The notes: generated by a model from the letters alone, not told the origin. Shown: positions 27,572 through 37,490, numbered from the stretch's first letter. The stretch: DNA of 64,000 bases from Reinekea thalattae (GCF_008041945.1 NZ_VKAD01000001.1:1488001-1552000), one strand, 5' to 3'. Made by a program: numbers and translations.

Positions 27572-27823
27572 ATGGCCATCGGTGATCTATTTAACCGCGG
27601 CAAAGAAGAAAACTCTGCACGCGTAGCCAAAGAGCGGCTTAAAGTGATTGTTGCTCACGAGCGTCGGGTTAGGAATGCACCATCCTATTTACCGGCTCTG
27701 CAAAACGACATCTTAAGTGTCATCCGTAAGTACGTTGAAATCGATCACGACCAGTTACAGGTTGAGCTCAACGACGATGGCAACTATTCCGTGCTTGAGG
27801 TCAATGTAAATCTGCCAAAATAA
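27572..27823 (+). CDS. minE: cell division topological specificity factor MinE
   Basis: An 83-residue protein with the N-terminal amphipathic and MinD-contact helix (SARVAKERLKVIVAHERR) and a C-terminal dimerisation domain (DILSVIRKYVEIDHDQLQVEL). It stimulates MinD ATPase, producing pole-to-pole oscillation. It starts 3 nt after the minD stop. Confidence 0.97.
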   Translation: MAIGDLFNRGKEENSARVAKERLKVIVAHERRVRNAPSYLPALQNDILSVIRKYVEIDHDQLQVELNDDGNYSVLEVNVNLPK

Positions 27824-27946
27824 CCGGCCGGCTTGCCATGCATCGAGACGATACGCTACTTACAACAATCGAGACGAGAACTTAAAAAATAGCGCTCGCC
27901 CAAAAACGCTCACTAAAACAGTTCTAGCTAAAAGTACGAACCACAA

Positions 27947-27973
27947 AAAAGGCCGCAATATTTGCGGCCTTTT
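27947..27973. terminator. bidirectional terminator between minE and trxB
   Basis: A perfect 12-bp stem (AAAAGGCCGCAA and TTGCGGCCTTTT) with a 3-nt loop, A-rich on one side and T-rich on the other. It serves the convergent minE and trxB genes. Confidence 0.85.
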
Positions 27974-28012
27974 GCATTTACTAACACACGAGTATAACGA
28001 ACGAGCTGTGCT

Positions 28013-28987
<975 letters not shown>

Positions 28988-29062
28988 TCAAACCAACGAT
29001 GGCGGCAAAACTGAGTTATTCAAGTCGCCAAAACGCTAAATATCGACGTAATGCTAAGATCG

Positions 29063-29866
29063 CTAAATGCTAAACAATAGCCAGAAGCCTAACATCACCA
29101 ACCAGGCAAATTGCGTGCGTTTGAGCAGCTTCAGTGTTTCGCTGAGCATATCACATTCATCCGCTTGGCAGATTGCAGACTGCATGCAGCGAACCAACAG
29201 GACGCGGTCATCGCTGTCGAAATCTTTGCTTTGCTGAGTCCAAACTGGGAAACAGTGTGAAAAGCTACCCACTAGCGCCGTGGTAATCGCCATGGCTCGT
29301 ACAGGTATCCAATAGAGCGCATGTTTCACCTTATGGCAAAAGGCATCAACTTGCTCATCGCGCATCAAGGCCGATGTTAACCAAACCAGTAATACGCCTG
29401 GCGCACCAAAGGCAATAAACCAAAACACAGGGACAAAGAAACGCTCTAAGAATAGATAACCCAAACCTGCCTGAACACCTTCGTCGATGCCGTCATCTCC
29501 AGGCTGATACATTTGCGACTCTAAGCCTAAGCTGTCGACTGCAATCTGCCACGCGGCCTGCTCATCACCCTGATCAACCTTCGCTTGATACTCGGCCAAT
29601 TTTTCTGGCTGATCACCAGAACGAAACACCAACAGCAACAAAGCCAATGAACAGACAAAACTCACTAGACTATTAGAGAAAAACCATAGAACTGCAGCCA
29701 ATAAAACCACTGGCGCCAATAGATAGACGGCCAACGCCAGCGCTCGGTTCAATTTAATGCGCGCAGTTAGCCGCCGCCAACCGAGCGTCCATTCGGTAAA
29801 GGGTTCGTCATAACTCGATAAACTGATCGAAACCAAATAGGCAATAAGAACCACTAGAAAATCCAC
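29063..29866 (-). CDS. ampE: AmpE-like inner-membrane protein
   Basis: About 267 residues with several membrane helices (near 40-82, 143-166 and the C-terminus), matching AmpE by FFVPVFWFIAFGAPGVLLVWLTS, the YWIPVRAMAITTALVGSF segment and the YDEPF N-terminal region. AmpE is described as a sensory or regulatory membrane protein of the ampDE locus; AmpD is not in this window. The start is GTG at 29866, because AGGAGG at 29872-29877 would overlap an alternative GTG at 29872. It is divergent from nadC, a neighbour of ampDE in many Gammaproteobacteria. Confidence 0.85.
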   Translation of the reverse strand: MDFLVVLIAYLVSISLSSYDEPFTEWTLGWRRLTARIKLNRALALAVYLLAPVVLLAAVLWFFSNSLVSFVCSLALLLLVFRSGDQPEKLAEYQAKVDQGDEQAAWQIAVDSLGLESQMYQPGDDGIDEGVQAGLGYLFLERFFVPVFWFIAFGAPGVLLVWLTSALMRDEQVDAFCHKVKHALYWIPVRAMAITTALVGSFSHCFPVWTQQSKDFDSDDRVLLVRCMQSAICQADECDMLSETLKLLKRTQFAWLVMLGFWLLFSI

Positions 29867-30009
29867 AAACACCTCCTAATTAGGGCTGTTTTGACTAAGA
29901 CAGGATAAAATATGTCAGGTTAACTATAAATCGCAGCGACAACAAATGACAGTAAACGCCCTAGCACGATAAAATAGCCCGCAAATCACTTAAGAGCGAC
30001 TCACTATTT

Positions 30010-30867
30010 ATGTTCATTGCCGATACGCCTTACGCTAAAACATTGCGCGACCATCTTGTACGTTCCGTCCGATTCGCTATCGAAGAAGACCTTGGCAGCG
30101 GTGACATTACTGCGCAATTGATAGCCGAACAGGCCACTTGCCGCGCTACCGTTATATCACGTGAGCCTGGCGTTTTGTGTGGCCGAGAATGGTTTGAAGA
30201 AGTATTTCGCCAAATCAATCCGAGCGTCGAATTGCACTGGGCAAAACAAGACGGCGATGAAATTTGCGCCAATGACGAATTAGTCAGCATTCAAGGTAAT
30301 ACGCGCTCTATTCTAACCGCCGAGCGTATTGCATTGAACTTTTTACAAACGCTCAGCGGCACCGCATCGTTGGCCGCTCAATACGCTATAGCGCTGGCCG
30401 ATAAAGACGTTGTCATTCTCGACACCCGAAAAACAATTCCTGGGCTGCGCTTGGCGCAAAAATACGCCGCCCGAGTTGGTGGCTGTCAGAATCACCGCCT
30501 CGGCTTATACGATATGTTCTTGATTAAAGAAAACCACATCGCAGGTTGCGGCAGCATTGCAAACGCAGTCACTAAAGCCAAAGAAATTGCACCGGATAAA
30601 AAAATTGAAGTCGAAGTTGAAAGCATCGAGCAACTAAAAGAAGCTCTAGCCTTACCCATAGATGTCATCATGCTAGACAACTTCAGCGCACAACAAACCG
30701 CCGAAGCAATTGCACTGAATCATACCGAGATCAAATTAGAAGCCTCTGGCAATATGGATTTAGCAAAAATCCAAACGCTCATCGAAAACCAACCCGACTA
30801 CATTTCGGTCGGCAATCTAACCAAGCATGTAACGGCCTTAGACTTAAGCTTACGACTGCAAGACTAA
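30010..30867 (+). CDS. nadC: nicotinate-nucleotide pyrophosphorylase (carboxylating)
   Basis: A 285-residue quinolinate phosphoribosyltransferase forming NaMN in NAD synthesis. Signatures: EEDLGSGDITAQLI, ERIALNFLQTLSGTASLAAQY, DTRKTIPGLRLAQKYAARVGGCQNHRLGLYDMFLIKENHI and the C-terminal EASGNMDLAKIQ...DYISVGNLTKHV. NadD, the next enzyme, is encoded at 20371-21021. Confidence 0.97.
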   Translation: MFIADTPYAKTLRDHLVRSVRFAIEEDLGSGDITAQLIAEQATCRATVISREPGVLCGREWFEEVFRQINPSVELHWAKQDGDEICANDELVSIQGNTRSILTAERIALNFLQTLSGTASLAAQYAIALADKDVVILDTRKTIPGLRLAQKYAARVGGCQNHRLGLYDMFLIKENHIAGCGSIANAVTKAKEIAPDKKIEVEVESIEQLKEALALPIDVIMLDNFSAQQTAEAIALNHTEIKLEASGNMDLAKIQTLIENQPDYISVGNLTKHVTALDLSLRLQD

Positions 30868-30945
30868 CCTCAACTGCTGTTTGCTCGTTCGCGACAGTCT
30901 TGCGAGCGACATACCGCTGTAGCCTGCTCTGCAACCAGCAACTGG

Positions 30946-31419
30946 CTACAGCAATAACGACTGATCAATAGCGATAAACTCACTGGCGGAATCAACTAGC
31001 GCCTTTGCAGTCAGCGCTGGCACACCATAGACAACAAACTCTTTACCGTAGGCGGTTCTCACCTTATCAGCGAGTACGGCAAAATCACCATCGCCAGAAA
31101 CCAAAACCACCACGTCAGCCTGTTGTGCAGCATCTAACGCGTCTATCGTAATGCCAACATCCCAATCGCCTTTCGCGCTGCCATCGGCTCGCTGAATGTA
31201 AGGTTTCAATTTTACTTCAAAGCCAATCGCCCTGAGTATATTTTGGAACTGGCGTTGCTTTTCATCGCCTCGATCAACAGCGTAGGCATAAGCAGAAACG
31301 AGCTCACCGCCTGCAGTAACTTGCGCCCAGAACCTGTTGTAATCGAAATTTTTTTGGTAAGCGCTGCGCGTGGTGTAATAAACATTTTGCACATCCACTA
31401 AAATAGAAATCTTTTTCAT
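30946..31419 (-). CDS. NYN-domain protein (LabA/DUF88 family)
   Basis: A 157-residue protein of the PIN-like NYN fold. The acidic residues expected for a metal-dependent nuclease are in ILVDVQNVYY (Asp9), GDWDVGITIDALD and VVLVSGDGDFAVLADKVR. Family members are thought to be RNases, though few are characterised. It is monocistronic and convergent with nadC. No partner is evident. Confidence 0.85.
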   Translation of the reverse strand: MKKISILVDVQNVYYTTRSAYQKNFDYNRFWAQVTAGGELVSAYAYAVDRGDEKQRQFQNILRAIGFEVKLKPYIQRADGSAKGDWDVGITIDALDAAQQADVVVLVSGDGDFAVLADKVRTAYGKEFVVYGVPALTAKALVDSASEFIAIDQSLLL

Positions 31420-31516
31420 CTATAACCTCAGCACTAGAGCGCTCTTAGCATTACTCAATATGAACCCAGCTATGCTTTCAGTAGCATCAACAACAGATGC
31501 ATCAGCAACAACAAAA

Positions 31517-31536
31517 AAAGGGGCTGATGCCCCTTT
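31517..31536 (-). terminator. terminator after the dienelactone hydrolase gene
   Basis: AAAGGGGC/GCCCCTTT stem with a 4-nt loop, followed on the minus strand by a T-run of seven. It starts 26 nt after the gene stop. Confidence 0.8.
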
Positions 31537-31561
31537 AATAATACCTGCTTATTCTATCGGG

Positions 31562-32497
31562 TTATGACAAGTAAAGCTCAAAGAACGCTAAGGTACGAGA
31601 CCAAGCTAATTCTGCTTGTGCTTCATCGTAGCGACCGGTTGAGTCATTGTGGAAACCATGATTAGCGCCCGGATAAATGTGCGAGGTATAGTCTACGTCA
31701 TTCGCGCTAAGTGATTTTTCATAATCTTCTTTACTGGCATTAACTCGAGCATCAAGCTCAGCATATTGCAGCAATAGCGGCGCGGTAATGTTTTTCTGCA
31801 ATTCTGCCGCGGCAGGTGTACCGTAAAATGGTACGCCAGCATCCAAATCATCGCCCAAGGTTGCAGCTAACATATTGACCACATAGCCACCAAAACAAAA
31901 ACCAACGGCACCTAATTTGCCAGTACTCAATTCATGGCCTTTCAAGAATTTGGCTGCTGCTACGAAATCTTCTTCGATTTTAGCGCGATCCAACGAACTC
32001 TGCATCGAACGACCTTCGTCATCATTACCTGGGTAGCCACCGAGCGGGTGTAACGCATCTGGGGCAAACGCAATATAACCGGCTTTGGCTAAACGACGAG
32101 CAACATCTTTAACATAAGGGTTAAGGCCGCGGTTTTCATGAATCACTAAAACAACAGGCGCTTTGCCCTTTAACTCAGCAGGCACTACGAAATAGCCTTT
32201 ACCTTCACCGTGACCTTTTGGCGATGGGAAGGTCTCGTAGGTCGCTTTAATTGAAGCATCATTAAAGGAGACTTGCTCAGCTTCTGCATAGTTCGGCATT
32301 AATGCAGAGGTTAATGTTCCCATGGTTAGGCCAACAGCCGTTAACGTCGAAAGACGCGCCAAGAACGTTCTGCGGTCAATCAAGCCATGCGCATACTCGT
32401 CATACCAATCAAATGCTTCCTGCGGAATAGGACGGGCTGCATCCACTGCTTCGAGGGGTTGATTTGCTAGGGGTTGGTTCGTTTCTTGATGTTGCAT
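31562..32497 (-). CDS. dienelactone hydrolase family protein, Tat-type signal
   Basis: A 311-residue alpha/beta hydrolase resembling E. coli YghX. The N-terminal part carries a twin-arginine-like motif and hydrophobic stretch (DRRTFLARLSTLTAVGLTMG), suggesting export. The catalytic set is visible: the nucleophile Cys in GFCFGGYVV (GxCxGG), Asp in AELDARVN and His in GANHGFHND. Dienelactone hydrolases open lactone rings in aromatic degradation, but this branch has no proven substrate. Monocistronic, with its own terminator. Confidence 0.88.
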   Translation of the reverse strand: MQHQETNQPLANQPLEAVDAARPIPQEAFDWYDEYAHGLIDRRTFLARLSTLTAVGLTMGTLTSALMPNYAEAEQVSFNDASIKATYETFPSPKGHGEGKGYFVVPAELKGKAPVVLVIHENRGLNPYVKDVARRLAKAGYIAFAPDALHPLGGYPGNDDEGRSMQSSLDRAKIEEDFVAAAKFLKGHELSTGKLGAVGFCFGGYVVNMLAATLGDDLDAGVPFYGTPAAAELQKNITAPLLLQYAELDARVNASKEDYEKSLSANDVDYTSHIYPGANHGFHNDSTGRYDEAQAELAWSRTLAFFELYLS

Positions 32498-32749
32498 CAG
32501 TGAATCCTCAGTGTTGTTTATTCATTCGTTTTAGAAGCCGATATGGAATGACTCTCAACATTCGTTACTCGGCTAAACTTCATGGTTTGTTATTTCACTT
32601 AGCGCTACAGGCCATTTTCAATGACCATCATTTCATCAGTAAGTTCTGCAATTTTATTCATCAATAAAATGATAAATAAAAGAATAACTCACCCTACTGA
32701 TTGGGTGTAAAACAAATTACTATACGCAGCTATTTTATGCGAGATCATC

Positions 32750-33253
32750 ATGAGCACAGAAATCACCTATATTGGCCTTATGAACCCAAAGAGCGCCTCC
32801 AACGTCGGCGCTATTATGCGAGCCTCTGGCTGCTTCAAGGTCGATAAAGTTTGTTATCAGGGCAGTCGATTTGACCATGCAAGAAAATTTGCCACCGACA
32901 CTCAGCTGGCAAGCAAACACATTGCTCTGGTAAAGGTCGATGCAATCGTCGAGCACAAGCCCAAGGATGCAAAACTCATCTGTGTCGAATTAACCGTTGG
33001 TGCGACGCCTTTACCAGAATTTGAACATCCAGATCAGGCTTTTTATGTATTTGGCCCTGAGGATGGCTCGATCAGTCAGCAGGTTATCGATCAGGCTGAC
33101 GAGGTAATTTATATACCGAGCCTAAATTGCTTAAATTTAGCCGCCACCGTCAACATAGTGCTTTATGACCGAGCCAGTAAAAAACAGCTGATTAACCGCA
33201 GTGATGAACAGATCATTCGCAGTCGAGATCGCAACAATGCAACAAAAATTTAA
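32750..33253 (+). CDS. SpoU/TrmH-family RNA 2'-O-methyltransferase
   Basis: A 167-residue SPOUT methyltransferase without an N-terminal substrate-binding extension. The three motifs are seen: NPKSASNVGAIMRASGCF, FYVFGPEDGSI and IPSLNCLNLAATVNIVLYD. The substrate (tRNA or rRNA site) cannot be told from the sequence. ATG start after TCATC; no strong ribosome-binding site. The following 463 nt hold no gene. Confidence 0.88.
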   Translation: MSTEITYIGLMNPKSASNVGAIMRASGCFKVDKVCYQGSRFDHARKFATDTQLASKHIALVKVDAIVEHKPKDAKLICVELTVGATPLPEFEHPDQAFYVFGPEDGSISQQVIDQADEVIYIPSLNCLNLAATVNIVLYDRASKKQLINRSDEQIIRSRDRNNATKI

Positions 33254-33468
33254 TATTTTTTTATGAAAACTTGCATGCATTGAACTAAATTCAAGATGAG
33301 AGCCTTATTTGGCTTCATATTCTGCAACAATCAAATCCCTACCAACAAAGAATCAAAATGATAGCCTTTGAAGAGAATTAGTGAGAAGAAGACTATCAGA
33401 TAGATACCATGATGCTTGTGACGGATACTTGTAAAAATTAAAAGTTGACTAATTTTTTGAATTTTGCC

Positions 33469-33482
33469 TGACCGTTCAGTCA
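33469..33482. promoter_or_regulatory. TetR-type operator-like palindrome
   Basis: TGACCGTTCAGTCA is an interrupted palindrome (TGAC-x-G-xx-C-x-GTCA) of the kind often bound by TetR-family repressors. It lies in the 463-nt gap 33254-33716, about 235 nt before the cold-shock gene. Confidence 0.35.
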
Positions 33483-33541
33483 AATACATCTTTTGGTTCT
33501 TTACTGCAGTCTTTTAAGTCGTTTTTTGCATAACCCACCAG

Positions 33542-33571
33542 TTGACGGCCAAATAACAAAAAACCTATAGT
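33542..33571 (+). promoter_or_regulatory. promoter of the cold-shock gene with a long leader
   Basis: TTGACG, an 18-nt spacer and TATAGT. Transcription would begin near 33578 and leave a 5' leader of about 140 nt, in the range of cspA-type thermosensing leaders. Apart from this and the palindrome at 33469 I see nothing in the 33254-33716 gap. Confidence 0.55.
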
Positions 33572-33716
33572 CCTTTACCAGCTAGAGGGTTAGCCTTATT
33601 AACCTCATTTCGAAGCCAGTTTTGAGCTCCGACCTGTTGTTTATAAGTAGCTTTACGTTTGGCTACAACCATGCTCTAAGAGCTCGTACTTAATATTAGA
33701 AAGATAGGAAAAAACT

Positions 33717-33926
33717 ATGTCGGATTCAGTCACTGGAACAGTTAAATGGTTCAACGAAACTAAAGGCTTTGGTTTCATTGAGCAAGAAAACGGTCCAGAT
33801 GTATTCGCTCACTTCAGTGCTATTGCGGGTTCTGGCTTCAAAACCCTTGCAGAAGGCCAGAAAGTTCGCTTTACAATCACTGCAGGCCAAAAAGGCCCTC
33901 AAGCGGAAAACATCGAGAAAGTCTAA
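33717..33926 (+). CDS. cold-shock domain protein (CspA family)
   Basis: A 69-residue single-domain nucleic-acid chaperone. RNP1 (KGFGFIEQ) and RNP2 (DVFAHFSAI) are present; the N-terminus [16 protein letters not shown] is typical, and the end is [10 protein letters not shown]. It melts RNA secondary structure. The long leader suggests regulation like cspA. AGGA ribosome-binding site before the ATG. Confidence 0.96.
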   Translation: MSDSVTGTVKWFNETKGFGFIEQENGPDVFAHFSAIAGSGFKTLAEGQKVRFTITAGQKGPQAENIEKV

Positions 33927-33973
33927 TCCGGCCTTGGCCATTTAGATTAGCTTGTTGATACACCCAAATTCCT

Positions 33974-34024
33974 AGCCCGAGCAGACTGATGAGATTTATC
34001 TTGGCAGTTTGCTTGGGCTTTTAA
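33974..34024 (+). terminator. terminator after the cold-shock gene
   Basis: A 15-nt arm starting AGCCCGAGCAGACTG (33974-33988) pairs with CAGTTTGCTTGGGCT (34005-34019) using two G-U pairs, followed by TTTTAATTT. Confidence 0.75.
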
Positions 34025-34130
34025 TTTGTATAACGCAAAACCCACCTGAACAATCAGCCCTTCTTTTTACTGCAACAATCAATGCCTACGCATAGAATAG
34101 GCGGCCTCAGCTTCTTAACAACGACACACT

Positions 34131-35357
34131 ATGCATCTATTGCTCATCGCCAAAAACTGGCCAGAACCTAATTCCACCGCAGCAGGTAGAAGAACACTCA
34201 GCCTACTCGACCTTTTAGCGCAAGCTGGCTATCAAATACACATTGCCAGCGCCGCAGAACCAACACCCTTTCAAGCGCCATTGGAAACGCTTGGCTATAG
34301 CAGTCATCGTATCGCGATCAACAGCTCTAGCTTTGATGACTGGTTAGTCACGCTAAAGCCTGACTTGGTAATCTTTGATCGATTCGTCACCGAAGAGCAG
34401 TTTGGCTGGCGCATTAATAAGCTCCTGCCTCACGCCACGACCATTCTAGACACTAGCGATTTACACTGCCTACGTTTGGCTAGAGAGAAAGCCTTTAAAC
34501 AAAATTCGGCGATCGATCTTAATAACGAAACAGCAGTTCGAGAGGTCAGCTCTATTTTACGCTGCGACCTAACATTGATGATTTCGAAAGTAGAAATTGA
34601 GCTCTTAATCAACCATTTTAGCGTGCCGCCCCAACAGCTTTATTACTTACCTTTTTTGATCACTGAATCAGACACTATTCAATCAAAGCCATACCAACAA
34701 CGAGAACATCTGGTCGTCTTTGGTGGCTTTAAACACAGCCCAAATAAAGATGCCGTGCATTGGCTTAAGCAAAGCCTTTGGCCTGAGCTAAAAAAACATC
34801 TACCCAAACAGGTTGAGCTACATATCTATGGTGCCTACGCTGACCACGCAATTAATCAGCTACACAACCCGAGTGAACGATTCTTTATTAAGGGTCGGGC
34901 CAAAAACGCCTTAGACAGCATGAATAATTATCGCGTTAATTTGGCACCCTTGCGTTTCGGTGCTGGGCAAAAAGGTAAGATTCTCGATGGCTGGCTTAGC
35001 GGCACACCGACCATTACAACGCCGATTGGCGCAGAAGCAATGGCCGAGGCTGACGAGCTGGGTTATTGGCCATCAAATGAGCCGGTAGAGTTTTCAAAGC
35101 AGGTTAGCCAGGCTTATCTCGACATCGAGCATTGGCAAGACTTACAACAGCGCGGTCAGAAAATTCTCGACAACCAATTCCATTTAAATCTGCACGCCAA
35201 TGCATTTAAACAGTGCCTTGCAACAATAACAGCGGATACAAATAACCATCGACAACCTCTCTTTTTGAGGCAATTAATTTGGCAAAACCAACTAAGAGCG
35301 AGTGAATACATGAGCCGCTGGATTGAACTGAAGAACCGTATTTCGAACGAACAATAG
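34131..35357 (+). CDS. glycosyltransferase, GT4-like
   Basis: A 408-residue GT-B fold protein. The N-terminal half begins MHLLLIAKNWPEPNSTAAGRRTLSLLDLL. The C-terminal half has the donor-site pattern GGFKHSPNKDAVHWLKQSLWPEL, ELHIYGAY, FFIKGRAKNALDSM and LAPLRFGAGQKGKILDGWLSGTPTITTPIGAEAM, with the EX7E-like region degenerate. Probably transfers a sugar to a surface polysaccharide or lipid. No polysaccharide cluster surrounds it, so the acceptor is unknown. Confidence 0.8.
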   Translation: MHLLLIAKNWPEPNSTAAGRRTLSLLDLLAQAGYQIHIASAAEPTPFQAPLETLGYSSHRIAINSSSFDDWLVTLKPDLVIFDRFVTEEQFGWRINKLLPHATTILDTSDLHCLRLAREKAFKQNSAIDLNNETAVREVSSILRCDLTLMISKVEIELLINHFSVPPQQLYYLPFLITESDTIQSKPYQQREHLVVFGGFKHSPNKDAVHWLKQSLWPELKKHLPKQVELHIYGAYADHAINQLHNPSERFFIKGRAKNALDSMNNYRVNLAPLRFGAGQKGKILDGWLSGTPTITTPIGAEAMAEADELGYWPSNEPVEFSKQVSQAYLDIEHWQDLQQRGQKILDNQFHLNLHANAFKQCLATITADTNNHRQPLFLRQLIWQNQLRASEYMSRWIELKNRISNEQ

Positions 35358-35491
35358 CGTCATAATGACAAGCTCCAAACCAGTCGACATTTGCACAAAA
35401 ACAATACAATTGGTCGCTCGCATTTTACACCACTTGCGTCTATCCTAATTTGAACAAATATTCATTACTTAGGTTTTAAAGCGGTTTACTT

Positions 35492-35761
35492 ATGTTTATA
35501 GAAGGACTTTCAGATACGGAAAAACGTCAACTTGCAGTGACATTGCGCGAGCGCGGCCACATTGCATTTATGGCGATCAAACATGCGGTTGCGGCCATGC
35601 TGAGCCAAAAGCGCGGCGGCCCAATTAACGAGGTCGATCAAGCTTATTTACGTTTAGTGGATAACACCATTGAAGAGCTTTTTGGCTACCAACGACAAAC
35701 TGGTGAACTCTATTACATGGCGCCAGAACAAACCGCTGCAACAGGCACCGGCTTTAAGTAA
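35492..35761 (+). CDS. hypothetical small protein
   Basis: An 89-residue mainly helical protein: FIEGLSDTEKRQLAVTLRERGHIAFMAIKHAVAAMLSQ...DQAYLRLVDNTIEELFGYQRQTGELYYMAPEQ. No signal or membrane segment, no motif I know. It lies 134 nt after the glycosyltransferase and 54 nt before rlmA. Confidence 0.55.
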   Translation: MFIEGLSDTEKRQLAVTLRERGHIAFMAIKHAVAAMLSQKRGGPINEVDQAYLRLVDNTIEELFGYQRQTGELYYMAPEQTAATGTGFK

Positions 35762-35814
35762 TCGCTAAAAAATTATGACATAATAAAAGCTTCCTACTGT
35801 CTGCAGGAAGCTTC

Positions 35815-36642
35815 ATGCACCCTTCACTCTACTCATGCCCGGTCTGCTCAGACCCTCTTAACCTTAAAGATAATTCATGGCACTGCGATAACGGCCACCA
35901 GTTCGACGTGCACAAAAAAGGCTACGTCAACCTACTATTAAGTAATCATAAGCGCAGTAAAAATCCCGGTGACGATGCATTAATGATTGAAAGCCGTCGA
36001 CGTTTTTTACACGCCGGTCATTACCAGCCGTTGGCAGAACAAATATCAACTAAAGTAGCTGAATTTCTCAGTCCAGAGTCTTGCGTATTAGATGCAGGCT
36101 GCGGCGAAGGCTATTACACCGACTACTTAGCCGCGAATCAGCCTAAGAGTTATTTTTATGGTTTAGATATCTCCAAGCCTGCCATCAATGCAGCGGCTAG
36201 GAATAAAGCGATTCAATGGTGCGTTGCCTCAAGCACTCGAGCGCCATACCTTGAGCAACAGTTTGATGCCATCATTAGCGTCTTTTCTCGAATCGATGCA
36301 GACAGCTTTCATCGCATTATGAAGCCAGAGGGAGTGGTTGCTATTGCCGCACCAGATCACGACCACCTGACGGAACTGCGTCGGCAACTCTATGCTCAAG
36401 TTAGCGCGTATGACACCAGCAAACACCTTAGCTATTTGGATGATCGTTTTACATTAGTCGATGAAACACGCGTTGAAGCACCTTTATCGTTAGAAACCAA
36501 TCAGGCAATAACAGACCTAGTGAGAATGACACCCCACCAGCATAAAATCAGCTCTGATGCGAAAAGCCGGATCGAAAGCCTTGATCAGCTAAACGATACA
36601 GCTTGCTTCAAGCTTTATTTATTTAAGAAAGGAAGTGAATAG
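35815..36642 (+). CDS. rlmA: 23S rRNA guanine-745 N1-methyltransferase
   Basis: A 275-residue RlmA. The N-terminal zinc site uses Cys8, Cys11, Cys24 and His28 (CPVCSDPL, WHCDNGHQFD), followed by the family sequence GYVNLLLSNHKRSKNPGDDALMIESRRRFLHAGHY. The SAM-binding motif is VLDAGCGEGYYTDYLA. It methylates G745 in 23S rRNA. It is convergent with the DeoR gene, ending 18 nt from its stop. Confidence 0.94.
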   Translation: MHPSLYSCPVCSDPLNLKDNSWHCDNGHQFDVHKKGYVNLLLSNHKRSKNPGDDALMIESRRRFLHAGHYQPLAEQISTKVAEFLSPESCVLDAGCGEGYYTDYLAANQPKSYFYGLDISKPAINAAARNKAIQWCVASSTRAPYLEQQFDAIISVFSRIDADSFHRIMKPEGVVAIAAPDHDHLTELRRQLYAQVSAYDTSKHLSYLDDRFTLVDETRVEAPLSLETNQAITDLVRMTPHQHKISSDAKSRIESLDQLNDTACFKLYLFKKGSE

Positions 36643-36660
36643 GTGCTGCCTAGCCTGCAC

Positions 36661-37428
36661 CTAAACCAAATGCACGGCGACGTTTTTCTCTCGCAGTAAC
36701 TGAAGCATCTGGGCATCTGCGCCTTGGCCTGTCACTACAACATCGATTTCATCTAAACCAAACATCGATATGCCGCCGAAAACACCAACCTTGTCAGAGT
36801 CGACCAGCGCGATCACTTTATCTGCGTAATCGAGCATCTTTTTCTCTTGCATAAAGGACAGCAAGGCAGACTTGGTTAGGCCAGCTTCGGTCAAGCCATC
36901 ACCTGTCACAAACAGATAACGCCCTTGATAATTCATCTGTTTTTCAGGAGTCATTAATAGATTTTGATTTTTAATATACTGACCACCCAAAACCACCAAA
37001 TGCGGAAAGTCTTCAGAGATTAAATAAGTAATCAACGGTAGATAATTGGAATACACATGAATATTGGTGTTAACCAAATACTTACCCATCAAGAATGCGG
37101 TCGGCCCTTCACCAATAAAAATACTGTCTTTCCCCTGACATAATCCAACGGCACACTGAGCAATTCGCTCGCTTTCATCGTAATGACTAAAGTCAGAAAT
37201 ATTGGGATAGAAGTGTTTAAAGCCTGGCGCTTTCGATGTACTAGGCGATAGAATTTTTTCCGCACCGTTGCGAATTTTTTTCAACTTACCTTGCTGATCT
37301 AATTCAACGATGTCACGCCTTACCGTCGCAGGTGAACACGCTAAATGCTCAACTATTTGCTGCACTGTGACAATCGAATGCTCTTCTAAAAAACTCAACA
37401 GGCTTTGCTGCCTAGACCGGGGATTCAA
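36661..37428 (-). CDS. DeoR-family transcriptional regulator of the PTS cassette
   Basis: A 255-residue regulator with an N-terminal DeoR winged helix (SLLSFLEEHSIVTVQQIVEHLACSPATVRRDIVELDQQGKL) and a C-terminal sugar-phosphate-sensing domain (GEGPTAFLMGKYL, VVLGGQY, VALVDSDKVGVFGGISMF). It is divergent from the PTS genes and probably controls them with a phosphorylated sugar or polyol as the signal. The start is TTG with an excellent AGGAGG 7 nt upstream. Confidence 0.9.
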   Translation of the reverse strand: MNPRSRQQSLLSFLEEHSIVTVQQIVEHLACSPATVRRDIVELDQQGKLKKIRNGAEKILSPSTSKAPGFKHFYPNISDFSHYDESERIAQCAVGLCQGKDSIFIGEGPTAFLMGKYLVNTNIHVYSNYLPLITYLISEDFPHLVVLGGQYIKNQNLLMTPEKQMNYQGRYLFVTGDGLTEAGLTKSALLSFMQEKKMLDYADKVIALVDSDKVGVFGGISMFGLDEIDVVVTGQGADAQMLQLLREKNVAVHLV

Positions 37429-37461
37429 CGCTCAACCTCCTAAAAACCCTACCATTAGCAT

Positions 37462-37490
37462 GATTACTTTTGATTAGATTCAGATTAGAT
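37462..37490. promoter_or_regulatory. phased GATTA repeats, putative DeoR-type operator
   Basis: GATTAC at 37462 and GATTAGAT at 37472 and 37483, spaced 10 and 11 nt so that they face one side of the helix. They lie 34 nt before the DeoR start, where autoregulation would occur. Confidence 0.45.

Noticed and set aside
30916-30952. Inverted repeat GCTGTAGCC / GGCTACAGC near the end of nadC
   Set aside because: 19-nt loop and no T-run; overlaps the stop region of the NYN gene. Too weak to call as a terminator.
36640-36663. Inverted repeat TAGGTGC / GCACCTA between rlmA and the DeoR gene
   Set aside because: Short arms, 10-nt loop, no T-tract.
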